Shown: positions 49,687-61,149, counted from the first letter of the stretch. The stretch is 64,000 nucleotides of DNA from Chitinasiproducens palmae (GCF_900095735.1 NZ_FNLO01000011.1:162908-226907); one strand, 5' to 3'. Notes: a model not told the origin generated them from the sequence alone. Numbers and translations: made by a program.

Positions 49687-50721
49687 TCAGCGGCTGAAGC
49701 GGCGCGTGAATCGTACCAGTTCGTCGACCTTGGCCCGGGCCGCGCCCGACCGTATCGTCTCGCGCGCGAGGTCGACGCCGAGCGCGATCGAGTCGACCAC
49801 GTTGGCGGCGAAGAGGGCGGCGCCTGCGTTGAGAAGCACGATATCGCGCACCGGACCGGGCGAATTCTCCAGCGCCGCGAGCAGCATGCCGCGCGACTGA
49901 TCAGCGCTCTGTACCTGCAGCGCGCGGCTGGACGACATCGTCAGGCCGAAGTCCTCCGGATGGACTTCATATTCGCGGATCTGGCCGTTGTGCAGCTCGC
50001 CGACCATCGTCGGCGCGCCCAGCGACAGCTCGTCCATGCCGTCGCGGCTGTGCACCGTCAACACGTGTTGCGCGCCGAGGCGCTGCATCACCCTTACCTG
50101 GATGCCGACCAGATCGGCGTGGAACACGCCCATCAATTGATTCGGTGCCGACGCCGGGTTGGTCAGCGGCCCCAGAATGTTGAACATGGTTCGTACGCCG
50201 AGCTCCCGCCGCACCGCTGCGATGTGCTTCATCGCCGGATGGTGGTTCGGCGCGTACATGAAACCGATGCCGGTCTCGTTGATCGACTCCGCCACCTGCG
50301 CCGGCGTCAGATCGATGTTCACGCCGAGCGCTTCCAGTACGTCGGCGCTGCCGGACGTACTCGACACGCTGCGGTTGCCATGCTTTGCAACCCGGCCGCC
50401 GGCCGCCGCGACCACGAAGATCGCGCTGGTCGAGATGTTGAACGTGTTGGTGCCGTCGCCGCCGGTGCCGACGACATCGACGAAACGCGGGTCGGTGATG
50501 CCTTCGACCGGCAACGCGAATTCACGCATCACGGTCGCGGCGGCGGCGATCTCGCCGATCGTCTCCTTCTTCACGCGCAGCCCCAGCAGCAACGCGGCCG
50601 CGGTCGCCGGCGGCATCTCGCCGCGCATGATCAGCCGCATCAGGTGCAGCATTTCGTCGTGAAAGATCTCGCGGTGATCGATCACGCGTTCGAGGGCTTC
50701 GCGCAGGGAAATCGTGGCCAT
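49687..50721 (-). CDS. trpD: Anthranilate phosphoribosyltransferase
   Basis: A 344-residue monofunctional TrpD. Phosphoribosyl-binding motifs are visible: [17 protein letters not shown] (the GTGGD loop) near residue 85, [21 protein letters not shown] near 110, and GPLTNPA near 170. The frame is open six codons further to a TTG overlapping the trpG stop, but ATG 50721 has GGAG eight bases upstream and starts the known N-terminus [14 protein letters not shown]. It follows trpG closely (14 bp). Confidence 0.96.
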   Translation of the reverse strand: MATISLREALERVIDHREIFHDEMLHLMRLIMRGEMPPATAAALLLGLRVKKETIGEIAAAATVMREFALPVEGITDPRFVDVVGTGGDGTNTFNISTSAIFVVAAAGGRVAKHGNRSVSSTSGSADVLEALGVNIDLTPAQVAESINETGIGFMYAPNHHPAMKHIAAVRRELGVRTMFNILGPLTNPASAPNQLMGVFHADLVGIQVRVMQRLGAQHVLTVHSRDGMDELSLGAPTMVGELHNGQIREYEVHPEDFGLTMSSSRALQVQSADQSRGMLLAALENSPGPVRDIVLLNAGAALFAANVVDSIALGVDLARETIRSGAARAKVDELVRFTRRFSR

Positions 50722-50735
50722 GTGTGGTGCTCCGT

Positions 50736-51299
50736 TCAACGCTGCAGGAAGTTGCGCAGCAGCGCGTGGCCGTGCTCGCTCAGAATCGATTCGGGATGGA
50801 ACTGCACGCCCTCGACCGGCAGGCTGCGGTGGCGCACACCCATGATCTCGCCGTCATCGCTGCTTGCCGTGACTTCAAGGCAGTCGGGCAGCGACGCGCG
50901 TTCGATCGCCAGCGAGTGATAGCGCGTCACGGAAAAACGCGACGGCAGACCGGCGAACACGCCGCGCTGATCCGTCTCGATTTCGCTGACCTTGCCGTGC
51001 ATGACCGTGCGGGCACGCACGACTCGGCCACCGAATGCCTCGCCGATCGCCTGATGACCGAGACAGACGCCGAGAATCGGCAGCTTGCCGGAGAATTCGC
51101 GCAGCACGTCGAGCGTGACGCCCGCATTGCCCGGATGGCTCGGACCGGGCGACAGGCAGATGCGCGCGGGCGCGAGCTCGGCGATCTCCGCCAGGGTAAT
51201 CTCGTCGTTGCGGAAAGTGCGGACGTCTTCGCCCAGTTCGCCGAAGTATTGGACGATGTTGTAGGTAAACGAATCGTAGTTGTCGATCATCAACAGCAT
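50736..51299 (-). CDS. trpG: Anthranilate synthase component II (glutamine amidotransferase)
   Basis: A 187-residue class I amidotransferase supplying ammonia to TrpE. The catalytic Cys is in [18 protein letters not shown], and His and Glu in [14 protein letters not shown]. The start [23 protein letters not shown] is preceded by AGGAGAGG. Burkholderia proteins of this kind can serve both anthranilate and p-aminobenzoate synthases. It is separated from trpE by 221 bp. Confidence 0.96.
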   Translation of the reverse strand: MLLMIDNYDSFTYNIVQYFGELGEDVRTFRNDEITLAEIAELAPARICLSPGPSHPGNAGVTLDVLREFSGKLPILGVCLGHQAIGEAFGGRVVRARTVMHGKVSEIETDQRGVFAGLPSRFSVTRYHSLAIERASLPDCLEVTASSDDGEIMGVRHRSLPVEGVQFHPESILSEHGHALLRNFLQR

Positions 51300-51520
51300 G
51301 GAAACCTCTCCTGCCTGGTCGGCAGTGCATTCGCGGATGGCGTGGTGCGACGTGCTCAACGCCTCGGATGCCCTGGGGACGGCCCCGCCGATCGCGTCCA
51401 GCCGGGCGGCGGACGCAGCACGACGTCGCTGGCGACGTCAGTGCCGGCGGGGCCGACGCCATGCCCAGGCGTCGGCGGCAGGTAGGAGCAGGTGCGGCTC
51501 GGCACGCATCGCGGCTGTCC

Positions 51521-53020
51521 TCACAGCGCCGCGGCGTCGAAGCCTTCCTGCACATGCTCGGCCGCGCGGATCAGCGCGCGCGCCTTGTTCTCGGTTTCCT
51601 GCCATTCGGCTTGCGGTACCGAGTCCGCAACCACGCCCGCAGCGGCCTGCACGTACAGGTTGCCGTTCTTCACGATGCCGGTGCGGATCGCGATCGCGAG
51701 ATCCATCTCGCCAGCGAACGACAGATAGCCGACCGCGCCGCCGTACAGACCGCGCTTGACCGGTTCCAGCTCGTCGATCAACTGCATCGCGCGAACCTTC
51801 GGCGCACCGCTCAATGTCCCGGCCGGGAAGGTGGCGCGCAGCACGTCGAGATTGCTGACGCCTTCGCGCAACCGCCCCTCGACCGCGCTGACGATGTGCT
51901 GCACATGCGAGTACTTCTCGATCTGAAGCTTGTCGACGACGCGCACCGAGCCGGTCTCGGCGATGCGGCCAATGTCGTTGCGCGCCAGGTCGATCAGCAT
52001 CACATGCTCGGCGACTTCCTTCGGATCGGCCAGCAGGTCGCGCGCGAGAGCGTCGTCTTCGTCGGGCGTGGCGCCCCGGGCGCGCGTTCCGGCCAGCGGG
52101 CGGATCGTCACCGTCTCGCCGTCGTCACGGCGCTCGCGGCGCACCAGGATTTCCGGCGACGCGCCGACCACGTGGCAGTCGCCGAAGTTGTAGTAGTACA
52201 TGTACGGCGACGGGTTCAACGAGCGCAGCGCGCGATACAGCGATAGCGGCGAATCGCGGAATGGCTTGACCAGGCGCTGGCCCACCTGCACCTGCATCAA
52301 CTCGCCCGCCGCAATGTATTCCTTGGCGCGCGCCACCGCCTTGAGGTAGTCGGCCTGCGGAAACTCGCGGAATACCTCGGTGCGCACCGATTCGCTGGTG
52401 ACCGGCGGTGTCACCGCCTGCCGCAGACGCAGGCGCAGTTCGCGCAGGCGCTGGCGGGCCCGCGCGTACGCCTCGGGCTGCGTCGGATCCGCGTAGACGA
52501 TCAGATACAGCTTGCCGGCCAGGTTGTCGATCACCGCCACTTCGTCGGCGAGCAGCAACTGGATGTCCGGCATGCCGAGCGGGTCGGACGCCGGCATGCT
52601 GTGCGCCAGCGAGGGTTCGACGTAGCGCACCGCGTCATAGCCGAAATAGCCAGCCAGGCCGCCAGCGAAACGTGGCAGGCCGGCGCGCGGGGCGACCTTG
52701 AAGCGGGACTGGAAGGATTCGATGAAGGCGAGCGGATCGCCGTTCGCGCGCTCGACGACGTCGCCGTGGCGCAGCACCTCGATGCTGTCGCCGGTCGCTC
52801 TCAGCACCGTGCTGGCGGGCAGGCCGATGAACGAATAGCGCCCGAAACGTTCGCCGCCGACGACGGATTCGAGCAGGAAGGAATGGACGCCGTTGCGTTC
52901 CACCTGCGCGAGCTTCAGATAAAGCGAGAGCGGCGTATCGAGGTCGGCCAGCGCCTCGGCGATCAGCGGGATACGGTTGTAGCCGGCCTTGGCCAGCGAA
53001 CTGAATTCGAGTTCGGTCAT
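51521..53020 (-). CDS. trpE: Anthranilate synthase component I
   Basis: A 499-residue chorismate-utilising enzyme making anthranilate. The feedback site is near the N-terminus ([17 protein letters not shown]). Conserved catalytic regions are [49 protein letters not shown] and [18 protein letters not shown] 53020 is preferred because GGAGAACACC lies just before it; an ATG four codons earlier would lack a good site. Upstream is a 15-nt palindrome, AGACCCGTCGGGTCT, 66 bp before the start. It follows gph. Confidence 0.96.
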   Translation of the reverse strand: MTELEFSSLAKAGYNRIPLIAEALADLDTPLSLYLKLAQVERNGVHSFLLESVVGGERFGRYSFIGLPASTVLRATGDSIEVLRHGDVVERANGDPLAFIESFQSRFKVAPRAGLPRFAGGLAGYFGYDAVRYVEPSLAHSMPASDPLGMPDIQLLLADEVAVIDNLAGKLYLIVYADPTQPEAYARARQRLRELRLRLRQAVTPPVTSESVRTEVFREFPQADYLKAVARAKEYIAAGELMQVQVGQRLVKPFRDSPLSLYRALRSLNPSPYMYYYNFGDCHVVGASPEILVRRERRDDGETVTIRPLAGTRARGATPDEDDALARDLLADPKEVAEHVMLIDLARNDIGRIAETGSVRVVDKLQIEKYSHVQHIVSAVEGRLREGVSNLDVLRATFPAGTLSGAPKVRAMQLIDELEPVKRGLYGGAVGYLSFAGEMDLAIAIRTGIVKNGNLYVQAAAGVVADSVPQAEWQETENKARALIRAAEHVQEGFDAAAL

Positions 53021-53325
53021 GGTGTTCTCCATCCGCTGGGCGTCATTCTGGTGGACGCCGCGGGCGTGTCGGACGCCTCACGGCCAGACCCGTCGGGTCT
53101 TGGCGCATGGCGGAATCGCAAGAAACTGCGCGAGTGCATCGCGCAAAAAGAAACGTCGGCCTCATGCTGGCTTGCCGGGCGTTGCGGGGCGCGATCAAGC
53201 GGATCGGCGCCTTCGACGGCGGGCAGCAGCTGGCTACCGGGACGCGATCAGCGCCGCCAGGGCCAAGCCCCCCGGTCGCTGCCGCGAACGCGTTTCTTGC
53301 GATTGAAGAACATGGAAATCGTGGA
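53021..53325. other. 305-bp gap upstream of trpE with a palindrome
   Basis: A perfect 15-nt palindrome (AGACCCG-T-CGGGTCT) is at 53086-53100, 66 bp before the trpE start. No leader peptide rich in Trp codons and no convincing antiterminator pair could be seen on the minus strand. No gene is visible. Confidence 0.5.
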
Positions 53326-54012
53326 TTACCGTTTCAGGATGAGCGCTGCCGCTTCGAGCAGCGTTCCGACTATAGCATTGCAGTCGAGATCCTGTACAGG
53401 ACGCCCATGATTGTAGCCGTACGGGACGATCAGCGACGCGATGCCGGCCGCGCGCGCGGCCAGTGCGTCGTTCTCCGAGTCGCCGAGCGCGACTGTTTCG
53501 GCCGGCGTCACGCCCAGCGCGCGGCATGCCTCGCGCATCGGCAACGGGTCGGGCTTCTTGCGGGCGAAGCTGTCGCCGCCGAACACATGGTCGAAATCGC
53601 CTGCCAGACCGAATTGCGCCAGCAGGCCGGCGGCAAAGCGCAGCGGCTTGTTCGTCACGCAGGCGAGCCGGATGCCGCCCTCGCGCAGCGCCGCGACGCC
53701 TTCGGCCGCGCCGGGATAGAGCGTCGCGTGATGACCGTTGATACGCTGGTATTCGGTCTGGTAATCGGCATACGCCCGGTCGAACAGCGCGCTGGCCGCA
53801 TCGGCGTCATAGCGCGCGCCGAGCACCGACGCGATCAGGTGCTCGGTGCCCTTGCCGATGTATTCGATGGTCTCGCTGAGATCGATCGGACGCGCCCCGA
53901 GGCCGCTCAGCATGCCGTTCAGCGCCGCGGTGAAGTCGCCGGCCGTATCGAACAGCGTGCCGTCGAGATCGATGATGGCTGCCCGGATCGTGTACGAATC
54001 GAGCGCGCCCAT
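53326..54012 (-). CDS. gph: Phosphoglycolate phosphatase
   Basis: A 228-residue HAD-superfamily phosphatase. The nucleophile and acid Asp are in AAIIDLDGTLFDTAGDF (motif I). Motif II is ACVTNKPLRF, and motif III/IV is KKPDPLPM...ALGDSENDALAARAAG. It detoxifies 2-phosphoglycolate from DNA repair or oxygenation. ATG 54012 overlaps the rpe stop by one base, showing coupling. Gene order rpe-gph-trpE is shared by many beta- and gammaproteobacteria. Confidence 0.94.
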   Translation of the reverse strand: MGALDSYTIRAAIIDLDGTLFDTAGDFTAALNGMLSGLGARPIDLSETIEYIGKGTEHLIASVLGARYDADAASALFDRAYADYQTEYQRINGHHATLYPGAAEGVAALREGGIRLACVTNKPLRFAAGLLAQFGLAGDFDHVFGGDSFARKKPDPLPMREACRALGVTPAETVALGDSENDALAARAAGIASLIVPYGYNHGRPVQDLDCNAIVGTLLEAAALILKR

Positions 54013-54716
54013 CAGGCCTGCTCGCGGCCAGCAGTTTGCGAGACGCCGGCGAGCGCCGCGCGCATCTGCTCGATAACGGCGCGATAGTCGGGCTTGCCGA
54101 ACACCGCCGAGCCCGCCACGAAGGTGTCCGCGCCGGCTTCGGCAATGGCGGCGATATTGTCCGGCTTCACGCCACCGTCGACCTCCAGATGGATCTCGCG
54201 CCCGGTGCGCTCGCGATATTCATCGATGCGGCGCCGTGCCTCGCGCACCTTGACCAGTGCTTCCGGGATGAAGGACTGGCCGCCGAACCCCGGGTTGACG
54301 GACATGATCAGGATCAGGTCGAGCCGGTCCATCACGTAGTCGAGGTGGCTGAGCGAGGTCGCCGGATTGAAGACCAGGCCGGCCTTGCATCCGTGCTCGC
54401 GAATCAGCGACAGCGTGCGGTCGATGTGCTCGGAGGCTTCCGGGTGGAAGCTGATGATGTTGGCGCCTGCCTTGGCGAAGGCGGGTACGAGCGCGTCGAC
54501 CGGCTTGACCATCAGGTGAACGTCGATGGGCGCTTCGGTATGGGGACGCAGCGCCTCGCAGACCATCGGGCCGATGGTCAGGTTCGGCACGTAATGGTTG
54601 TCCATCACGTCGAAATGAATCCAGTCCGCGCCGGCCGCTACGACCTGCCGCACCTCGTCGCCCAGGCGGGAGAAGTCGGCGGAAAGGATGCTGGGGGCGA
54701 TGCGGTATTGCGTCAT
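54012..54716 (-). CDS. rpe: Ribulose-phosphate 3-epimerase
   Basis: A 234-residue (beta/alpha)8 epimerase interconverting ribulose-5-phosphate and xylulose-5-phosphate. The family N-terminus is [19 protein letters not shown]; metal ligands lie in [17 protein letters not shown] and MVKPVD. The catalytic Asp is in [21 protein letters not shown]. It is the first gene of the rpe-gph-trpEGDC-CYTH-ung run and divergent from apaG. Confidence 0.96.
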   Translation of the reverse strand: MTQYRIAPSILSADFSRLGDEVRQVVAAGADWIHFDVMDNHYVPNLTIGPMVCEALRPHTEAPIDVHLMVKPVDALVPAFAKAGANIISFHPEASEHIDRTLSLIREHGCKAGLVFNPATSLSHLDYVMDRLDLILIMSVNPGFGGQSFIPEALVKVREARRRIDEYRERTGREIHLEVDGGVKPDNIAAIAEAGADTFVAGSAVFGKPDYRAVIEQMRAALAGVSQTAGREQA

Positions 54717-55051
54717 GACGGGGCGCCGAGCGGGCGGGCAGGAAATAAAGCATCATTCTAGCCGCGCTGGCGTCCTGCCGAGCGGCGTGGCCCGCAAGCC
54801 GGCCGCCGGCCGGCAGGGCGGAAAGCAGGCGGAAAGCAGGCCGGACGTGAGTCGCCGACCCGCGCATGCGCCGCCGCCCTGGCGGGTTGTCGCGTGGGAC
54901 CATCGTGCGAGCGCGTTGCGAGAGGCCTGCGGTTGCGGCAGACGCGGCCATGACAGAGAATCTGTCACTTGAGTTTACTGGTGCGCGCGGCATCCGCCGC
55001 GCGGGTTCCCGACTTCAGCGCGAGCAGCGCTATGCCGTTTCCAAAACCGCG
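54717..55051. promoter_or_regulatory. Divergent rpe-trp / apaG control region with palindrome
   Basis: The 335-bp region separates the rpe-trp run from apaG. TGACAGA-GAA-TCTGTCA at 54951-54967 is a perfect 7+7 inverted repeat, about 85 bp before apaG. A TAGAAT on the minus strand is near 54758, close to the rpe start, without a good -35. The rest is GC-rich with no gene. Confidence 0.5.
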
Positions 55052-55426
55052 ATGAGCCAATACGAGATGAGCGTGACGGTAGCGCCCCGCTACATGCCCG
55101 AGCAGTCCGACCCGGCGCGCCGGCAGTTCGCGTTCGCTTACACGATTACCATCCGCAACACCGGTTCCGTGCCGACCCAATTGATTGCGCGGCATTGGGT
55201 CATCTCCGACAGCGAGAACACCGTGCAGGAAGTGAAAGGGCTCGGGGTGGTCGGCAACCAGCCGCTGCTCGCGCCTGGGGAACGGTTCGAATACACCAGC
55301 TGGGCCGTCATCGCGACACCGGTGGGCAGCATGCGCGGCGATTTCTTTTGCGTCGCGGAAGACGGCACGCGCTTCGAGGCGCCGGTCGCGCCATTCGCGC
55401 TGTCGATGCCTCGTACCCTGCATTGA
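55052..55426 (+). CDS. apaG: ApaG protein
   Basis: A 124-residue one-domain protein of fibronectin III-like fold (DUF525). Conserved family regions are TVAPRYMPEQS, YTITIRNTGSVPTQLIARHW, EVKGLGVVGNQPLLAPGERFEYTSW and GSMRGDFFCV. Length matches E. coli ApaG (125). The role is unclear; in related bacteria it is linked to Co2+ resistance and protein interaction. ATG 55052 is chosen; the frame upstream is not conserved. mltA follows 100 bp later. Confidence 0.95.
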   Translation: MSQYEMSVTVAPRYMPEQSDPARRQFAFAYTITIRNTGSVPTQLIARHWVISDSENTVQEVKGLGVVGNQPLLAPGERFEYTSWAVIATPVGSMRGDFFCVAEDGTRFEAPVAPFALSMPRTLH

Positions 55427-55526
55427 CGCGATGGATCCGGCGAAACGGACCTGGTCCGGCACGCCGATTCACCGCTGCCCGTGCTCCCGGGCGTCCGTCC
55501 CGATTTTCCCTAAGAACGCCACGCGC

Positions 55527-56627
55527 ATGCGATCACTGAAGTTCCTGGCAGTTGCTCTCCTCGCCGTTTTCCTTGCGTCTTGCGCGTCCCATCGCCCCAG
55601 CCCGACGCCGACCACCGCCGGCAGCCCAGGCGTGTTGCGCACCGAGCGGTTGGCACCCGCGACGTGGAGCGACGTGGCCGGCTGGCAGGACGACTCGCTG
55701 ATCGGTGCGGTGGCCGCGCTGCGGCAAAGCTGCGTGCGACTCGGGTCGCGACGCGACTGGCGGCGCGCCTGCGACGCGATGCGCACACTCGACGAACTCG
55801 ATACCGCGGCCGTGCGGCGCTATTTCGAGGAGAATTTCACGCCGTTCCAGCTTGCCAACGCGGACGGCAGCCAGGATGGGCTGGTGACCGGCTACTACGA
55901 GCCGCTGCTGCATGGTTCGCGCACGCCCCATCCGCCGTACCTCTATCCGCTGTATCGCATGCCGCCGTCGCTGCGCCGCGCCGGTGCGCTGCCCGACCGC
56001 GAACGGCTGGTGCGCTCCGGCCAACTGCGGGGCCAGGAACTGGTCTACGTCGACGATCCGATCGAGGCCTTCTTCCTGCAGGTGCAGGGGTCGGGTCGGA
56101 TCGTGCTCGACAGCGGTGAAGTGATGCGGGTCGGCTTCGGCGGCACGAACAACCGGCCGTATCGTTCGATCGGCAAATGGTTGATCGACCGCGGCGAGCT
56201 GACGCCGTCGCAGGCGACGATGCAGGGCATCAAGGCCTGGGCGCGTGCGAACCCATCGCGCGTCGACGCGCTGCTCGACGTGAATCCGCGCTTCGTGTTC
56301 TTCAAGGAAATGCCGTCGAACGGCGAGGGTGCCGGCGATGCCGGTGCCGACGGACCGGTCGGCGCGCTCGGCGTGCCGCTCACGCCGGAACGCTCGATCG
56401 CGGTCGACCCCAGCGCGATCCAGCTCGGTCTGCCGGTGTTTCTGGCGACGACACGTCCGCTGACGTCGGCCCCGCTGAACCGGCTGATGTTTGCGCAGGA
56501 TACCGGCTCGGCGATCCGCGGCGTGGTACGGGCGGACTTCTTCTGGGGGTTGGGTGATACGGCGGGCGACCTGGCGGGCCGCATGAAACAATCGGGCCGC
56601 ATGTGGGTGTTGCTGCCTAATGCATAA
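55527..56627 (+). CDS. mltA: Membrane-bound lytic murein transglycosylase A
   Basis: A 366-residue outer-membrane lipoprotein cleaving peptidoglycan glycan strands to 1,6-anhydro ends. The lipobox LASC puts the lipid-modified Cys at residue 18. The MltA domain (VTGYYEPLLHGSRTP, VQGSGRIVLDSGEVMRVGFGGTNNRPY) is followed by the 3D domain, with catalytic Asp in LMFAQDTGSAIRGVVRADFFWG. ATG 55527 starts directly before the hydrophobic signal; the open frame from 55431 is a shadow. Stop TAA at 56625 lies in a tandem repeat. Confidence 0.95.
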   Translation: MRSLKFLAVALLAVFLASCASHRPSPTPTTAGSPGVLRTERLAPATWSDVAGWQDDSLIGAVAALRQSCVRLGSRRDWRRACDAMRTLDELDTAAVRRYFEENFTPFQLANADGSQDGLVTGYYEPLLHGSRTPHPPYLYPLYRMPPSLRRAGALPDRERLVRSGQLRGQELVYVDDPIEAFFLQVQGSGRIVLDSGEVMRVGFGGTNNRPYRSIGKWLIDRGELTPSQATMQGIKAWARANPSRVDALLDVNPRFVFFKEMPSNGEGAGDAGADGPVGALGVPLTPERSIAVDPSAIQLGLPVFLATTRPLTSAPLNRLMFAQDTGSAIRGVVRADFFWGLGDTAGDLAGRMKQSGRMWVLLPNA

Positions 56628-56668
56628 ACGCGTGGGGCATAAACGCGTGGGGCATAAGTGCATGGGCT
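56622..56668. repeat. 16-bp tandem repeat over the mltA stop codon
   Basis: GCATAAACGCGTGGGG occurs at 56622-56637 and again at 56638-56653, with a diverged third copy from 56654. The first copy encodes the final Ala and TAA of mltA. The rest of the gap to 56859 shows no gene. Confidence 0.8.
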
Positions 56669-56859
56669 GCGGCGGCGCGCTGGCCGCGGCGTCGCCTGCC
56701 GGGGGCGGCAACGCCGCGCTTCGCGCGCCGCAAGTCCGGCGCAACCACATTCAGGATGAAGCCCGGCGATTCGGGATCGCGTCCTGAGCTGCCGGGCCCA
56801 AAAGAGCGGTCTGACGACTGGGGTCGGGACCGGCATGATGCCGGCCCCGGCGCGATGGA

Positions 56860-58161
56860 TCAGCCGCGAGCGCGTTCGTCGATCACCCGGCGTGCCTTGC
56901 CGACCGAGCGCTCGATGCCGTTCACGCCGAGCAGATCGATTTTCGCGGTGACACCGATCAGCGCCTTGATGTCGTAGCCCAGTGCGGTGCGCGCCGCTTC
57001 CAGCGCGACCGGATCGGCGCGCACCGTCGGGTTCGGTTCGACGCGCACGGTCAGGCAGTCCAGCGGACCGTCCTTGCTCAGCAGGATCTGATAGTGCGGC
57101 GCGAGGGCCGGCTGCTTGAGCAGCAACTCCTCGATCTGGGACGGGAAGACGTTGACGCCGCGGACGATCATCATGTCGTCCGAGCGGCCGGTGATCTTCT
57201 CCATGCGCCGCATCGGGCGCGCGGTGCCCGGCAGCAGGCGTGTCAGGTCGCGCGTGCGATAGCGGATGATCGGCAGCGCTTCCTTGCTCAGCGAGGTGAA
57301 CACCAGCTCGCCGAACTCGCCGTCGGGCAGCACTTCGCCGGTCTCGGGGTTGATGATTTCGGGGTAGAAGTGGTCTTCCCAGATCGTCGGACCGTCCTTG
57401 GTTTCCGCGCACTCGCTCGCGACACCCGGCCCCATCACTTCGGACAGGCCGTAGATGTCCACCGCCGTGATGCCCATGCGCTTCTCGATTGCCGCGCGCA
57501 TGTCGTCGGTCCACGGCTCGGCGCCGAAGATGCCGATGCGCAGCGACGAGGCAGCCGGGTCGAGGCCCTGTTTCTCGAATTCGTCCGCGATCGACAGCAT
57601 GTAGCTCGGCGTCACCATGATGATGTCCGGCTTGAAGTCCTGGATCAACTGGACCTGCTTCTCGGTCTGCCCGCCACCGAACGGGATCACGGTCAGGCCG
57701 GCGCGCTCCGCGCCGTAGTGCGCGCCCAGACCGCCGGTGAACAGGCCATAGCCGTAGCTGATATGGATCTTGTCGCCGCGCCGGGCGCCGGCCGCGCGGA
57801 TCGAGCGTGCCACCAGATCGGCCCAGTTGCTGATGTCGCGCGCGGTGTAGCCGACCACCGTCGGCTTGCCGGTGGTGCCCGACGACGCATGGATACGCGA
57901 GATCTGGTCGCCGGGCACCGCGAACATGCCGAACGGGTAATTGTCGCGCAGGTCCTTCTTGGTGGTGAACGGAAAACGTCCCAGATCGGCCAGCGTCTTG
58001 ATGTCGTCCGGGTGCACGCCGGCTTCGTCGAACTTGCGGCGATAGACCGGCGAATTCTCATAGGCGTGCCTGACGCTCCAGCGCAGGCGCTCAAGTTGCA
58101 GCGCGCGCAGTTCTTCCGGGCTCGCCGTTTCGATCGGATCAAGAGGCAAGGCGGCGTTCAT
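56860..58161 (-). CDS. paaK: Phenylacetate-CoA ligase
   Basis: A 433-residue adenylate-forming enzyme activating phenylacetate with CoA, the first step of the aerobic paa route. The AMP/P-loop motif is IHASSGTTGKPTVVGY near residue 88. Other core motifs are YGYGLFTGGLG, GAEPW, YGLSEVMGPGVASEC and the hinge RSDDMMIVRGVNVFPSQIEE. Length equals E. coli PaaK (437). It is the last of paaN-paaJ-paaG-paaI-paaK. Confidence 0.96.
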   Translation of the reverse strand: MNAALPLDPIETASPEELRALQLERLRWSVRHAYENSPVYRRKFDEAGVHPDDIKTLADLGRFPFTTKKDLRDNYPFGMFAVPGDQISRIHASSGTTGKPTVVGYTARDISNWADLVARSIRAAGARRGDKIHISYGYGLFTGGLGAHYGAERAGLTVIPFGGGQTEKQVQLIQDFKPDIIMVTPSYMLSIADEFEKQGLDPAASSLRIGIFGAEPWTDDMRAAIEKRMGITAVDIYGLSEVMGPGVASECAETKDGPTIWEDHFYPEIINPETGEVLPDGEFGELVFTSLSKEALPIIRYRTRDLTRLLPGTARPMRRMEKITGRSDDMMIVRGVNVFPSQIEELLLKQPALAPHYQILLSKDGPLDCLTVRVEPNPTVRADPVALEAARTALGYDIKALIGVTAKIDLLGVNGIERSVGKARRVIDERARG

Positions 58162-58287
58162 GTTATCTCCTGGGTCATGCCTTGGTTATGTATGATTTGA
58201 GCGGTCCAAGCGCTGCTGCGGGCTGGCGATGGGCAACCTTCGTTGGATGGCAGGCGCCGGTCGCCGTCGCGTTACACAGTCGTCACG

Positions 58288-58770
58288 TCATTCGGCGGTC
58301 GGGACGACTTCGCCCTTCAGCTCGGCCGATTTGCCGCGAAACATGGCGACGACTTCGCCGTGGTCGTTACGCACCGCCACGTCGTAAATGCCGTGCCGCC
58401 CAACGCGGGTCTGGCCCCGTGCTTCGGCGTGCAGCACGTCCCCCTCGTAGGCGGGTTTGAGGAATTCGATCGAGCAGCCAGCGGCGACCGTCACGCGGTT
58501 TGCGGTATTGCACGCAAAAGCGAAAGCCGAGTCGGCCAGCGCGAAGATCATGCCGCCGTGGCAGGTTTTATGACCGTTGAGGAAGGCGGCTGTCACGCGC
58601 ATCGACATGCGTGCGAAGTCCGGCGCGATTTCGTCGAGCTGGATACCGAGCGCGTGCGTGCAGCCGTCGCGCTCGAACATCGTGTGCGCGGTGAGTTCGG
58701 CCAACGCCTGCGCGGACGGGTCTGCCGGCTTATCGCCCTGCGGGTCGCCATGTGTATGGGGCGTCGTCAA
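58288..58770 (-). CDS. paaI: Hydroxyphenylacetyl-CoA thioesterase
   Basis: A 160-residue hotdog-fold thioesterase removing dead-end phenylacetyl-CoA derivatives. The fold core is FLNGHKTCHGGMIFALADSAFAFACN (with the catalytic Asp), followed by SIEFLKPAYEGDVLHA and YDVAVRNDHGEVVAMFRGKS. No ATG is available before the conserved region. TTG at 58770 has AGGAGAG six bases upstream, so a TTG start is proposed. The open frame to 58932 is not needed. It lies between paaG and paaK. Confidence 0.9.
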   Translation of the reverse strand: MTTPHTHGDPQGDKPADPSAQALAELTAHTMFERDGCTHALGIQLDEIAPDFARMSMRVTAAFLNGHKTCHGGMIFALADSAFAFACNTANRVTVAAGCSIEFLKPAYEGDVLHAEARGQTRVGRHGIYDVAVRNDHGEVVAMFRGKSAELKGEVVPTAE

Positions 58771-58928
58771 AATATCTCTCCTGTATTGCGGAGCGCGGCA
58801 GCCGTCGAGCCACCGCACTGCGAATCTGCCCGTCCGGCAGCCGGCGGCTGGTCGACGCATGGTCGGCGGCCAGGCGCTTGCGCTGACCGGCACAGCGGCG
58901 GCACCGCGCCTGGACCGCCTGGCGGCGA

Positions 58929-59717
58929 TCAACGGCCAGTGAAGCGTGGCGCGCGCTTTTCGAGAAATGCGTTCACGCCCTCGGCGTAATCGGCGCTGTT
59001 ACCCAGCCGGCGCTGCGCGTCCCGTTCGAGATCGAGCTGTGCGTCAAGCCCTTGCGTGCCGGCCGCGCGCATCGCGTGACGGATCGCGACGATGGCGCCC
59101 GTCGGCTGGCTGGCGAGTTGCGCGGCCAGTCGCGCCACGCCTTCATCGAGTGCATCGTCCTCGAAGACCTGCCAGACCAGTCCCCAGGCATGCGCATCGG
59201 CGGCGGACAGGCGGTCGCCGGTCATTGCCAGTCCCAATGCGCGCTGCAGGCCGACGGCGCGCGGCAGGAACCAGGTGCCGCCGGTGTCGGGCAACAGGCC
59301 GATCTTCACGAAAGCCTGGATGAAGCTTGCCGACCTGCCGGCCAACACCATGTCGCAGGCAAAGGCGAGATTCGCGCCGGCGCCCGCGGCCGTGCCGTGC
59401 ACGACGGCGATCACCGGGAAGGGCGCCGCGTGCAGGCGACGTACCAGCGGGTTGAAACCCCATTCGATCACGTCGCCCAGATCGGTCGCCTGGCCCGGCG
59501 TGAAGTCGAGGTCGGCCAGGTCCTGGCCGGCGCAGAAGGCCCTGCCGCTGCCTCGGATCAGCAGCGCGCGCGCGCCGTCCTGCGTGGCGCGCTCGACGGC
59601 ATCGGCCAGCTCGGCATGCATGGCACGCGTGAAGCTGTTCAGCTTGTCGGGGCGATGCAGCGTGATGGTGCAGACCTTGTTTTCATCGATGCCATAAAGG
59701 ATCGTGTTGTCGGTCAT
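58929..59717 (-). CDS. paaG: 2-(1,2-epoxy-1,2-dihydrophenyl)acetyl-CoA isomerase
   Basis: A 262-residue crotonase-family enzyme converting the ring epoxide to oxepin-CoA. Oxyanion-hole elements are SGRAFCAGQDLADLDF and VHGTAAGAGANLAFACD, and the catalytic Asp region is KIGLLPDTGGTWFLPRAVG. The crotonase C-terminus is FLEKRAPRFTGR. Start ATG 59717 matches the family. It is placed between paaJ (88 bp) and paaI (158 bp). Confidence 0.94.
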   Translation of the reverse strand: MTDNTILYGIDENKVCTITLHRPDKLNSFTRAMHAELADAVERATQDGARALLIRGSGRAFCAGQDLADLDFTPGQATDLGDVIEWGFNPLVRRLHAAPFPVIAVVHGTAAGAGANLAFACDMVLAGRSASFIQAFVKIGLLPDTGGTWFLPRAVGLQRALGLAMTGDRLSAADAHAWGLVWQVFEDDALDEGVARLAAQLASQPTGAIVAIRHAMRAAGTQGLDAQLDLERDAQRRLGNSADYAEGVNAFLEKRAPRFTGR

Positions 59718-59805
59718 GGTCTCCTCGCAGGTTTCCCGTCATCGAAGCAATACGCCGCGGCGCGTCGACGAACGCGCCGTGGCTCGATACCTCATACGCG
59801 GCCGC

Positions 59806-61008
<1,203 letters not shown>

Positions 61009-61149
61009 ATCGGATCTTCGTTTTGAAAGCGTGACGGTGCGGTCGTCATCGTTGCGACCGGGCTGCGCCGGCCCGACCGCGCGAAACCGCCGGCACGGCG
61101 CGTGCCGCGGCGGCGGTTTCGCGCCCCGAGGCGCGCGGCGCGATCGAGC

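Noticed and set aside
53021..53325. trp leader peptide and attenuator
   Set aside because: No short frame with tandem Trp codons and no terminator/antiterminator pair could be found before trpE.
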